Shown here in pieces: positions 22,301 through 32,551 of a stretch of 64,000 nucleotides of DNA. The DNA comes from Dactylis glomerata. Lineage: Eukaryota > Streptophyta > Magnoliopsida > Poales > Poaceae. Both the position numbers and the translations under genes were made by a program. Each line of letters starts with the position of its first letter. The first letter of the stretch is position 1. The notes below the pieces were generated by a model. It had not been told where the DNA came from, searched no databases, and saw only the letters and a program-made list of their open reading frames with translations. The DNA lies in NCBI GenBank assembly GCA_007115705.1, contig QXEO01000431.1, positions 3,520,946-3,584,945 of the forward strand, written 5' to 3'.

Positions 22301-24443
22301 TTTACAGTGATTGGCACGATACTGTGGTACCGTCCGGTACCGTTAGGTCTGATTTTTTGTAACCGTTGATTAAAACAGTAGATGACTTTTTAAAAACTCG
22401 TACAATGCTTTAATTTATCTCCACGTGTCCGAGATGACGCACGTACATGTGTACGTATTGGCTCTTTATACTATCAGGAAACGAGCGAGATATCAGCCAC
22501 GGCCCGTGCGTACTGCCGCCATGGACGCAAGCCAGCTAGCTCGTCCTCGAGCCCCGGCTGCATTCATCTGTTTCACGCGCTCGTCTGCTCCCTCCTTCAA
22601 CTCTCCATGCGCGCCCCCGCGCATCCAAGCCACGGCGCTCCGGCACTTCTTGGCCGCCGTCCCTCTCCGTCACCGGTGCTCACGACCGAGCAGTGGCAGA
22701 TCGGAGCTCCCAACCAGTCAACCCGAGCAAGAAGGCGATGTACCAGCGAGTCTGAAATCGGTGGAACGACGAAACAGAGCACAAGCACGGAATGGCGAGG
22801 TTGGACGTTCCAGGCGCAACAATGTCAGCAATTGAATTGGAGTTCGGTCGAGGGACTCGACTCCTTTTTACACGTGCCTTCGGCTTTCGGAACGGGCAAA
22901 GCAATCCATATCGGGTACTCCATGAAAGCATGCTCGAAAGAGTTCTGGTCGGAGAAGAGAGATTTGGGACGCCAAAATTTCAGGTCAAGGGAGGCGCGCG
23001 GGCCATGCCTCGCCGTAGGAGGACGTCAGCATAGGAGGAGAAGGACAGGAGAGCGGAGGCGGTTACTGGCAGCGGCACATCAATTCCCATCAGGACTGGG
23101 GTAGGCGTCAGAGTTGGTGTAGGCCCCCCGCCCCACTCGTTGCCGTCATGCCGGCGTCCGCCTCCGCAACGCCAATAGCTGCACCATCGAGGACGCGCCT
23201 GACCCTTGTGCTTGCCCACAAAGCAGCCCCGGAGGTCCCAGTGCGCCATGTCATCTGACCTGTCGCTGCCCGCCTGATGGATCCGGGGAGTCGGGGACCG
23301 TCGTCTGATATAGGAGAGAAGCAGAGAGCCATGGCCGGCGGGAGCGGCGCCACCCCATGTTCCCCGACACCCCTCCTCCTTTCATGCCTAGCGCCGGTGG
23401 CCGGCTCCGTGATATAGTGGGGATCGCCGGAGAGAAAGATTGCCGGTGAGAGGATGAGTAGGAGAGAGATACCGGAGTGATTGACTACCAATGACTACTT
23501 GAAGATACGTGCAAGCACATCTGACTTTTCGACCACTTAAACGGTCGTTTGTTTTTTATAGCTTTCATTAATTAATTAATGCTGTTAGTTCCATATTATT
23601 TTGGTACCGGTCCCACATAATGATGGTACCGTGGTACCATCCGGTACCATCAGTTTGGTACTGTCTATTTTATCACCATTAGATCGGAGTGGATGAACGG
23701 TCTCTAAAAATGCCAATCACCATAAAACTTGTATTCTATTGGACAACTGGGAAAAGTTTCTGAGTCGAAACATAGCTTTCAAATTAAGTTCTGAACAAGT
23801 AGATCCTGCCAAAGGTTGGAGAGAGGACAGGTCCTAGGAAGAGAACTCGGTATTGGAAATCCACTTTGGCTCATGGTGCTGCTCAAAAAGCATATTTCAA
23901 AATGTTCAAAAGTTCCAAAAAAATATCTGGGTGTACATCTAGAAATTTTATGTTCAGTGAGAAATTGCACGAGAAAAAGATATTTTTTGGTAGCATGTTT
24001 AGAAAAGACAATTTCGATGCTCCAAATTGCTATTTACGTGACATTTTTTGTCTTTTTATACAAGCCCCCCAAAATTTCTTTTGTTCAGGTGTACCCCCAG
24101 GAATTTTAGTCCATTTAGTTTTACGAGCCAAAGCACCATGTCCACTCGGTATCTGGTAATATCATGTAAAGGGGAAAGAATAAGATTGAGATACAAGATC
24201 ATATTTATTGATCCTGTGTGGTGTAGATACATAGTTGTTGAGGCTGCAGCTTATTAATTTCTTGTGAAATCATCCTTCTCCCGTCTCATTTCCCATTTGC
24301 TAGCTTGGTTGTACTTCAAGTGTACACACATGGTCTCACTGACATTAATTGCATGTATTTGCGCATGTATGCAGTGGGCTCATCTTCCTCGCCTCCACTT
24401 CGGCCTGAGCGTCGTAGACGGCGGAGGCGGCGGCGACAATTAG
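17631..24443 (+). CDS. YABBY1: YABBY transcription factor (OsYABBY1-like), six exons
   Basis: Exons: 17631-17702, 19684-19803, 20037-20154, 20465-20513, 21909-21984, 24375-24443. All introns are GT-AG and the phases join into an open 167-aa frame. The C2C2 zinc finger has Cys16, Cys19, Cys40 and Cys43 (exons 1-2). The HMG-like YABBY domain spans about residues 104-156 (PPEKRQRVPSAYNRFIK, then EEIQRIK, ISHREAF, WAHLPRLHFGL). A Gly run ends the protein. YABBY proteins are plant nuclear DNA-binding factors controlling lateral organ development. The sequence, short length and tail fit the rice OsYABBY1 group (YAB2-like clade), where a role in gibberellin feedback is reported; orthology is from memory. 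The ATG at 17631 is the first in frame. Intron 5 (2390 bp) holds two insertions. A CACTA element starts 371 bp after the stop. Confidence 0.93.
17711..17795 (+). repeat. (CT)n microsatellite at the start of intron 1
   Basis: About 85 bp of CT dinucleotides with one CC interruption, starting 8 nt after the exon 1 splice donor (GTATCATT). Close enough to the donor to influence splicing or polymorphism. Confidence 0.95.
19276..19311 (+). repeat. (GA)n microsatellite in intron 1
   Basis: About 36 bp of perfect GA repeats, complementary to the CT tract at 17711-17795 in the same intron. Confidence 0.95.
22307..23720. mobile_element. Probable TIR element with GC-rich cargo in YABBY intron 5
   Basis: Ends carry GTGATTGGCA (22307-22316) and its complement TGCCAATCAC (23711-23720). 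Diverged inner arms contain GGTACCG...GGTACC on both sides. The interior (about 22490-23400) is abruptly GC-rich in an AT-rich intron and holds short frames without recognised domains. This fits a Pack-MULE-type element carrying gene fragments, but no clean target duplication was found, so the class is uncertain. Confidence 0.42.
23872..24140. mobile_element. Foldback MITE in YABBY intron 5
   Basis: Inverted ends CATGGTGCT (23872-23880) and AGCACCATG (24132-24140) with imperfectly complementary arms. It shares a TTTTGTCTTTTTATACAAGC-like segment with the foldback element at 8441-8796, so the two may be related. It ends 234 bp before exon 6. Confidence 0.5.
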
Positions 24444-24651
24444 CCGCGATCAAGACCAGACTTGCGTGCAGAAGATGATGGACCGTGTGATCGTCAACGC
24501 CGTGTGTTCATGTCCATCAATCTCGTTCGTATGTGTGTTCGCACACATGCATGCATGTCCTATTTAATTACCTACCTACGTGTGTGAAATGAAGTTTTAA
24601 TTACTAGTACGATCATGTCATCGATCGATCTCTCGACTATCGCATGCGCTA

Positions 24652-24657
24652 AATAAA
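24652..24657 (+). terminator. Candidate polyadenylation signal of the YABBY gene
   Basis: AATAAA, 209 bp after the stop codon and 157 bp before the CACTA insertion. A transcript ending here would not include the transposon. Confidence 0.45.
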
Positions 24658-24819
24658 TGGACAAAATTGTGTGTTATCTATTGATTTAATTATTTATATC
24701 ATGGAGCTGCGTATAGACGATCGATGCTTGTGTAAAAGGGGTGAAATTAGCTCGCCAACAGGCACGGCTGCATGCAATTCCGACCTAGCTAGCTAGAATT
24801 AGTATGTACACTGCACTAC

Positions 24820-25155
24820 AGGAATTATGCAAGGCGCCGACGGCCATCCTCTACGCCAACGGCCAACGGTCGGTGCCGTCGGCGTAGAGAGCCTCCAGGA
24901 CACCCCATCAAGAAGACCGTCGGTGTACAAATGCCCTCAGCGTAGTTCAGAGTACGCCGACGGCCGCCCTCGGCGTCTCAGAGGTCGTCGGCGTATTAGT
25001 TTGCCACGTGTCCCTGTTGGCTAGGGTAGACCGGCGCTGTAACGGCGTCAGTGCTACGCCGACGGCCACCCTCGGCGTCTGTAAGGCCGTCGGCGTATGT
25101 TAGGTCTAGGCCGACGGCCGCCCTCGGCGTCTCAGAGGCCGTCGGCGTATGGCTC
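24820..25155 (+). repeat. CACTA 5' subterminal repeat region
   Basis: Repeated short motifs CGCCGACGGCC, CCCTCGGCGT and GCCGTCGGCGTA in both orientations, matching the 3' arrays at 48313-48767. Likely TNPA-binding sites by family analogy. Confidence 0.85.
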
Positions 25156-25502
25156 TTTTTCTGAATTACTTTCTTATATTATGTTCGTGCTTATTTGTTT
25201 ATTAGTAACCATAATTTAAACATGGTTATATTGTTTATCAATTGGACAAATTTGTATCCTCCGAATAGCAGTCTCTACGCGTCTGCATGAAATAACATTG
25301 CAAATCTTGTCTCTCACAGCAAGAGGTCGACAAATTGTGTAAGTGTTATCGCATGCATGTGTGTGAATTTTTTGTCTCACATATTTTGGAGAAGTTGTTA
25401 AAGATTCCATGCTTTTCTGACGCCGAAGTGCGGTAGTGTTGAAACCATTTTATCGTGGAGCTAGGGTTTCGTCGGTCTAGGGTTACGCCGGTCTAGGGGT
25501 AG

Positions 25503-25945
25503 ATCTTCGGACCCCCCCCCCCCGGTCTAGGGTTTCGCCGGATAAATACCACCGGAGCATCGTCCACCCTAGAAAACTTGCATTCATGTGTCCCTAACAT
25601 ATGTGTATAGGTGTGACCCAAGGTTGGTACATGCAATATATATAGGTCTCGGGCATGGCCTTCTTCACAGACATGGGCTGTTAACACTTGCTAAAATCCA
25701 GGATCTGTACATAGAAACTCCCGCTACGGGTCTACCGGAGCCTATTTCATGGTAAAGTGGGCCCAACCTTTGCTTTCCATGTATATATGTCCTAAACAAA
25801 CCAAAATAAAGCAAAAGATCCATAGTTGAGGCCTCATACGGAGAAAGCTATAAGGGTAGATCTCCGGACCCCCCCGGTCTAGGGTTTCGCCGGATAAAGA
25901 TCACCGGAGCATCGTACACCCTAGAAAACTTGTATGCATGTGTCC
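25503..25945 (+). repeat. Direct repeat pair in the CACTA leader
   Basis: About 90 bp is repeated at about 25503-25600 and 25857-25945, sharing GGTCTAGGGTTTCGCCGGAT, ACCGGAGCATCGT and CACCCTAGAAAACTTG. The C-runs differ in length (14 against 7). No coding role seen. Confidence 0.75.
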
Positions 25946-26195
25946 CTAACAAAAAGTAAAACAAAAGTTAAAAAAAATAAAAAAATAAAAGTTAACCATA
26001 TGTGACCTTGTTTCCAAAAAAAAGAAAAACAAAAGTTTTTTTTAAAAAAGGCTAAGTCGACGGCGAGAAATATGCACTGAAAAACAATTCTATGCACTGA
26101 AGAAAATATTAAAAATGTATCATGGAGCCGAGTTCATGTAATAAGTTTATATATGTCAGATATTAAAAAAAGTAAAACAAAGGAAAAAAGGGGAT

Positions 26196-26700
26196 ACGCC
26201 GACGGCCAGGGATATGCCGACGGCCTGGCCGTCGGCGTAGCGGGGCGGTAACCCTAGATCTGCAGGACTGCGCCCGACCTCCTCTTCCTCCTCCCACTGC
26301 GCCCGACCTCCTCTTCCTCCGAGCTCCCAGCCACCGTCCCCTGCCCGACCCCCTCTGCCTCCCCCAGCCGCCGCCCCCTTCTCCCGGCCGCCGCCCCCGC
26401 CTCCCGGCCGACGTCGGCCCGCCACCGCGCGCACGCCCCTGCACGCACCGCGCCCAACCGCTGCCTCCTCCTCCCGGCCGATGCCCGCTCCTCCCGGCCG
26501 ACCACCGCGCGCCCGCCCCTGCAGCCACCGCCCCCAACCGCCATCGCTGCTGCCCCGGTGCCCCGAGGGGGTGCTTCAATGTCCCGAGGGGGTGCTCTAG
26601 TGCCCCGAGGGGGTGCTTCGGTGTCCCGAGGGGGTGCGCCGGTGCCCCGAGGGGGTGCTCCGGTGTCCCGGTGCCCCGAGGGGGTGCTCCGCCGCCCCCT
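26196..26700 (+). repeat. GC-rich CACTA leader with about 24-bp tandem repeats
   Basis: 26196-26240 holds further GCCGACGGCC motifs. 26240-26540 is C-rich with CCTCCTCTTCCTCC-type runs. 26558-26690 carries about six copies of a 21-24 bp unit containing CCCCGAGGGGGTGCT. Long frames here are by-products of base composition. Confidence 0.7.
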
Positions 26701-27275
26701 CCTCCTGGCCGATGCCCGCTCCCGCCGTCCGACTACTTCCTCTACCGCCGAGGGTGAGCTAGAACTCCGTCCCCTCTCTCGCATTCTTTTATGTTAGTAG
26801 ATTCCATTTCCACGTCCAACCGCGTAACCTAGGTGTCACTTCCCGTTCGCGAGCGTTATGCCGATAAATATGCATTAGAGGTCGGCATATTATGAAGTGT
26901 AATGCTTGCGCATTTACGGGACAGTCGCCGGATCCGTAGATTGAGTACGTTTTCCGTGTTCTACCTCGGTCCGAGTCAGGATTTCGGTAGCGCCTCCCCG
27001 TTGTTCTCCGGATGCATATCCCCTCGGTATTTTGCCGAGACGTGTATCAGGAGAGCAGCGGGGAGGTGCTGCCGAAATTCTGCCTCAGGCCAGGGTAGAA
27101 CATGGAGAACATACTCAACTATGGACCAGGGGGCTGCTAGGAGCCCACCTAGTAGAGCTGTAGGTTGATGCATGCGTTTTATCCGGTAGAAAAATAAAAA
27201 AAGATGCATTTAATTTCATGCTATTATTTGATATGAAATGCTATGTTTCTGGTTTGGCTCTCAATAAAGCAGAGG

Positions 27276-29814
27276 ATGACTGATAATGGATGGATATACA
27301 GTGGCCATGTTAGTGCGACTAATAAAACAGATGAGTGGATATGTAAGACTCAGATGTTAGTGAAGGAGTTAGCGCGTGCTACAAATGGGCGGGTTTGGGC
27401 ACTTTGCCCTTGCAGTCGTTGCTTGAAGCATCACCGTCAAGGAAAACATGACATGTATAAACACCTTCTGCAATATGGGTATATGTCTCACTATGTCACG
27501 CATATTGACTTTGATGAGCATGAGCGTGACAGAGGGGACGTCATGCGGCAGCGGCTCAATGGCAATGAGTACGATAGGGTCAGAGACCTTTTAGATGATC
27601 TCATCCATGGTGTCATGCCGGATTCGCCACCTCCATGGGAGGAAGCGCCAGAACCGGAGGAACCGCCAGAACCGGAGGAACCAGAGCCAACTACGAAGGC
27701 CTTCTATGATATATTGGCCGTGGCTAAGAAGCATCTGTACAAGGGTGCGTCGATTTCTCAGCTCGATGCCATCTCTCAGTGTCTAGCCGACAAGACCCAG
27801 TACTCCACCACCCATAACGGCTTTGAAGCTAGTCTGAGAACAACTGGTAACATGTTGCCGAAAGGACATTGTCTGCCTCAAAGCCCGCACGAGACAAGGA
27901 GACTCATTAAAGAGCTCAACATGGGTTATCAAAAGATAGAGTGTTGTCCAAAAGGTTGCCTTCTATTTTGGAAACAGTTTGCGGAGGAAAATTATTGTAC
28001 TATTTGTAAGGCCTCTAGCTATGAAGAGGTAAAGGGAAAGGATGGTCAGGTGAGACAGTCAAAGATCCCGAAGTCGATTCTTCGGTATCTCCCATTCATA
28101 AAAAGAATCTAGCTCCTTTACATGAGCGAGAGACCGCCAAACAGATGACATGGCATAAGAAGGGGATGAGAATCGATAAGGGGAAGATGGGACATCCATC
28201 TAATGGTAAGGCATGGAAGAACTTCGATAAAAAATACCCCGATAAGGCAGCTGATGCTCGGAATGTCAGAATTGCGATAGCAACAGATGGCTTCAATCCA
28301 TATGGTATGTCGACTGCTAATTACAGCTGCTGGCCCGTGTTTGTTATTCCGCTCAATCTCTCTCCTGGAGTCCTAATGACGAGGAAGACCATGTTTCTGT
28401 CGCTGATCATTCCATGGCCCGACTTACCGGGTAAGAATTTGAGTGTCTACATGCAGCCGATTGTGGATGATTTGAACCACTCTTGGCACCATGGGACGTT
28501 GACATATGACCGAGCATCAAAGACAAACTTCTACATGAAAGTTTAGTTGCAGTATACCATGCATGACATGCCCGGGTACGCCCTAACATGCGGATGGTGT
28601 ACAGCTGGTAAGTGGCCATGCCCAGTGTGCCGGCACCGACTTGAGTTCCTTTGGCTAAACTCAGGTGGCAAGTATGTTGCGTTTGCCACGAATCGGTAGT
28701 TCCTCAATAGGAGGTATCCGTTCAGAGAAGACATAAAGAACTTTAAGAAGGGCAAAGTTGTGCATGAAGTAAAAGAGGTGCCAAAGTTTGATGGTGCAGC
28801 TGTTGATGCCGAGCTACGTGCTCTCGTGCCTACGGAGCTGGGAAATGGCCATCAATTTGAGGGATATGGTGTAACGCACAACTGGACTCACGTGGCAGCC
28901 TTAACGAAGCTCGAGTATTACAAGGACCTCGAACTTCCCCATAACATCGATGTGATGCACACCGAAAAGAATGTCGGGGAGTCCCTCTTTCACACAGTCC
29001 TGAACATTCCTGGGAAGTCAAAGGATAATGTCAAGGCTAGAGTCGATGTTGAGAAGCTCTGTGATAGGAAGAGATTATACATGCAGCCTCCTACTGGCCG
29101 TCGAAAGAATTAGTTCAAACGGCATGCCAACTTCTGCCTTGATTCCACCCAAAAGAAGGTGGCATTGAAGTGGCTCAAATACGTCGAGATGTTCCCTAAT
29201 GGTTAATATTTGAATATAAGTAAGTGAGTCAATCTTTCGACTGGAAAAGTCACCGGGCTCAAGAGTCATGACTATCATATATGGATTGAGAGGCTGATGC
29301 CGGTGATGGTTCGAGGGTATCTCCCTAAGAAAGTCTAGCGAGTGCTTGCAGAGTTGAGCCATTTCTTCCGCACGCTCTGTGCTAAGCAGATATGTCCTCT
29401 GGTTATTGAGAAGCTGCAGGTTCAAGTGCCAGAGTTGCTATGCAGTTTGGAGATGATCTTTCCGCCAGGTTTTTTTACTCCAATGGCACATCTCATTGTT
29501 CACCTCGCGAACGAGGCACTCTTGGGTGGCCCGGTGCAGTTTCGTTGGTAGTTTGTATTGAGAGAGAGTTTAAGTATATTCGAAGGATAACTGAAAACAA
29601 AGCAAAGATTAAAGCATGCATAGGCGAGTCAACATGCCTTCGAGAGATGGCAGACGCCGCGACAACGTACTATCCTGATGAAGTTCCCACTCTGTATAAC
29701 CCGGTCTCTCGTTACAATGTCGACGTACCCAAGAATGACCCCAAGCTCGAACTATTCCAGTATCCCGGTGGCAAGGCCGGTAGAGGACAAAAATATAAAT
29801 TGGAGAAGGAATAG
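27276..29814 (+). pseudogene. TNPD-like CACTA transposase (Transposase_21 family), decayed
   Basis: Starts at ATG 27276 (MTDNGWIYSGH). An N-terminal transposase-associated domain carries CPCSRCLKH (about 27408-27435). The catalytic TNP2 region follows with ATDGFNPYGM (28283-28312), LTCGWCTAGKWPCPVC (28588 onward) and HNIDVMHTEKN (about 28938). A DUF4218-like region includes ELSHFFRTLCAK (about 29353). Frame breaks: TAG at 28110 plus a frameshift, TAG at 28543, TAG near 28697, TAG at 29111, TAA near 29203, TAG near 29336 and TAG near 29549. TNPD supplies the cutting activity of En/Spm elements (family knowledge). Confidence 0.83.
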
Positions 29815-30162
29815 AAGGATTGCATTATGCTCCATGTGCTTATGAACATGAAGGAAGTGCTTGAGTTCATTAGGTAAAATGGTGTACAAATTACTTTGCA
29901 TCTACTAACCTGGTCTCGGTCTAATGCTTATTTTCTCTTTTTGGTGAATTCACGGATGAACAGTGGTCGGGAACGACGGATCCCTCTCCCGCGGAGTTGG
30001 ACACTCTACTGAAAGAGGGTGCTCCTGGAAATAAAATAAACTTTGCGTCCTGTTTCATGAAAAAATTAATTTCTAACCTGTCTCTCTTACATTGAAAAAT
30101 GTGACTTGTCCCTCTTATTCCACGTAATTAATGCACACAATAAATTCAAACTGTACTTGTAG

Positions 30163-30487
30163 GGAGCTGATGGCAATGTTGAGATCACAGATGAGTTGAG
30201 ATGTGTTTCCCAAGGTTGTAATCGTGACGTCATGAAGTATGAGAAGTATGATGTGAATGGATTTCGCTTCCATACAGAGGCACACCAGAAGGGCCGGGCG
30301 AATCCAAAAACTGTAAATACAAGGGTCTTCACCGGAGGAGCCGATGGCCTTGATTACTACGGAAGGTTAGAGAATGTATACAAGCTGACATTCAATCGTA
30401 CGAACATACAACTCAATCTCGTTGTGTTCAAGTGTCATTGATTCGACCCAAGGGGTGGACAGACAAGTACCAAGTCTTTTGAACATG
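30163..30487 (+). pseudogene. DUF4216-like C-terminal segment of the CACTA transposase gene
   Basis: Open from an AG acceptor at 30161-30162. It contains GRANPKTVNTRVFTGG and YYGRLENVYKL, then FDPRGG preceded by a TGA where the family has Trp. DUF4216 typically follows DUF4218 in plant CACTA transposases. Probably an exon of the same decayed gene. Confidence 0.65.
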
Positions 30488-30546
30488 TAATTTCATTTTG
30501 GTCATAAACAATTTGGCATGTGTACTAATGTTTGATTTATGTGCAG

Positions 30547-30983
30547 CAATTTGACATTTCCTGAGGGGAGCAAGGGCCGCCTACCTAACAGCATGGTTGG
30601 AGCTCTGATTAGGAAGTTCTGGCCAGGGAAATACACTCCCCTCGACATGGTCCCCGATGGCTCGCCGAAGCTAGCCACTACTTGGGCAGACTATCAGGCT
30701 GCTCCGGGCGTAGGCTTCCGGACATCTGCTAAGGCTGTGATCACCAAGTTTTGGGTAAGACATATTTCTCGAGTTTCATTCACAGTGATTAACCAATATG
30801 CTAACTCAGGACTCTCACAATTGTTTTATGCATGATTGAAGTGCTTTTATCGCGTGGATGAGGAGGATACGCAGAAGGTGGACCGGACTTTGCTTGGAGC
30901 TTGTGAGAAGTTGACACCGCAGGTGTGGTGCAACCATAAGGTAACGACCGCTAGTCAGTTCTGGGCTGAAAGGGGAAAGAGGG
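30547..30983 (+). pseudogene. TNPA-like gene, 5' exons
   Basis: Exon 30547-30754 (LTFPEGSKGRLPNSMVGAL...KFW) is followed by GTAAGA. Exon 30842-30983 (CFYRVDEED...ASQFWAERGKR) is cut off by element A. The coding sequence resumes at 46731 with SHREAWEELVRTRW. The type matches plant transposase (Ptta/En/Spm) proteins that lie downstream of TNPD. The gene is broken by about 15.7 kb of retrotransposons. Confidence 0.75.
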
Positions 30984-30984
30984 T

Positions 30985-32551
30985 TGATGTCTACGCACTT
31001 CTATTCTTGTAGATACTTGTTGGGCCTCCAAGTTCAGAGGTTTGTAGAACAGCAGCAAGTTTCCCTTAAGTGGATCACCCAAGGTTTATCGAACTCAGGG
31101 AGGTTAGAGGTCAAAGCTATCCCTCTCAAGCAACCCTGCAATTACGATACAGAAAGTCTCTTGTGTCCCCAACACATCCAATACACTTGTCAGATGTATA
31201 GGTGCACTAGTTTGGCGAAGAGATAGTGAAATACAAGTGGTATAGATGATTATAAGTAGCAAACGTGATGTGAAATAAATATCGCTGCGAGCAAACAAGT
31301 AACAAAATAGCAAGTAAACGGTGTGCAAAGCTTGGAAACAAGGCCTAGGGATCATACTTTCACTAGTGGACACACTCCCAACAATATAACATGAATGAAC
31401 AAATAAATAACTTCTCTCCACTATAGTACTCTGAATTACTCTCCTATTGAATAACACTAATCATTGTGTAGTGGCTACAGAAGCACCCCTTAAAGTTCAT
31501 CAAGTACTTGACAAACACCACTCATAGAGACATCCAAATCAGATCACAATTCAAGATAGAAATCATTGCGACTTAGACCAAGTACTAACACGGTGCACAC
31601 ACTGTCAACTTTACACCATGAAAGGAGGAATAGATCACTCAAACTATCATAGTAATAATTACTCTCATAATCCACAAGAGATCACGATCATAGCCTAAAC
31701 CAAGTACCTCCACGATGCACGCACTGTCACCGTTACACCATGGCAGGAGGAATAGATTACTTTAATAACATCACTAGAGTACACTATAATAATTAAGCAT
31801 AGGAGTAGCATAATATCTGAATAATAACATCTACTTGTTCAACATGATACAAAGCTCACGATCACATAAAGATCACATCATGGGAGAGGGAGGTGAACCA
31901 CATAGCTACCGGTAGAGCCCTCAGCCCCGGGGATGAACTACTCCCTCCTCATCATAGGAGACAGCAAGGTTGATGGAGATGGCGGTGAGGTCGATGGAGA
32001 CGGCGAAGACGGTGATGGAGACCGATGGAGATGGCTCCGGGGGCACTTCCCCATCCCGGCAGGGTACCGGAACAGAGACTTCTGTCCCCCGAAATTCGTC
32101 GGCGACGGCGGCGGAACTGCGGAACTCTTTCTGGAAATTTGCCGACTCCTTTAGGGTTTTCCGTCCCGAGGCTTTATATAGGCGAAGGGGCGTTGTCAGG
32201 GGAGGAGCCAGGCGCCCTCACGTGGGCCCGGCGCGGCCAGGGGGCTGGCCGCGCTGCCCATGCGTGTGGGGCCCTGGTGGCCCCCCTCCTACTCCTCTTC
32301 GGATCTCTGGAAGCTTCCGGGTAAAATAAGACTTCAGGATGTGGTTTCGTCCAATTCCGAGAATATTTCCTGTGTATCACTTCTGAAACACAAAAACAGC
32401 AGAAAACAGGGAACTGGCACTGTGGCAACTTGTTAATAGGTTAGTTCCGGAAAATGCATAAAAGTGCCACGAAGTGTAACGAAACATCGGGTAAATGGTG
32501 TAAAAACAAGCATGGAGCATCAAAAATTATAGATACGTTTGAGACATATCA
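30985..32551 (-). repeat. 3' LTR of element A
   Basis: Aligns with 36133-37088 (offset 5148) with few differences. A minus-strand TATA box CTATATAAAGCC lies at about 32168-32180. Its first about 250 bp (minus strand) resemble the LTR of element C at 54070. Confidence 0.88.

Noticed and set aside
22425..23491. Overlapping 127-165 aa ORFs in YABBY intron 5
   Set aside because: GC-rich sequence keeps all frames open and no protein family was recognised. Treated as transposon cargo instead.
26163..26784. 138-176 aa Arg/Gly-rich ORFs on the minus strand
   Set aside because: Produced by C-rich low-complexity DNA and 24-bp repeats in the CACTA leader. No domain.
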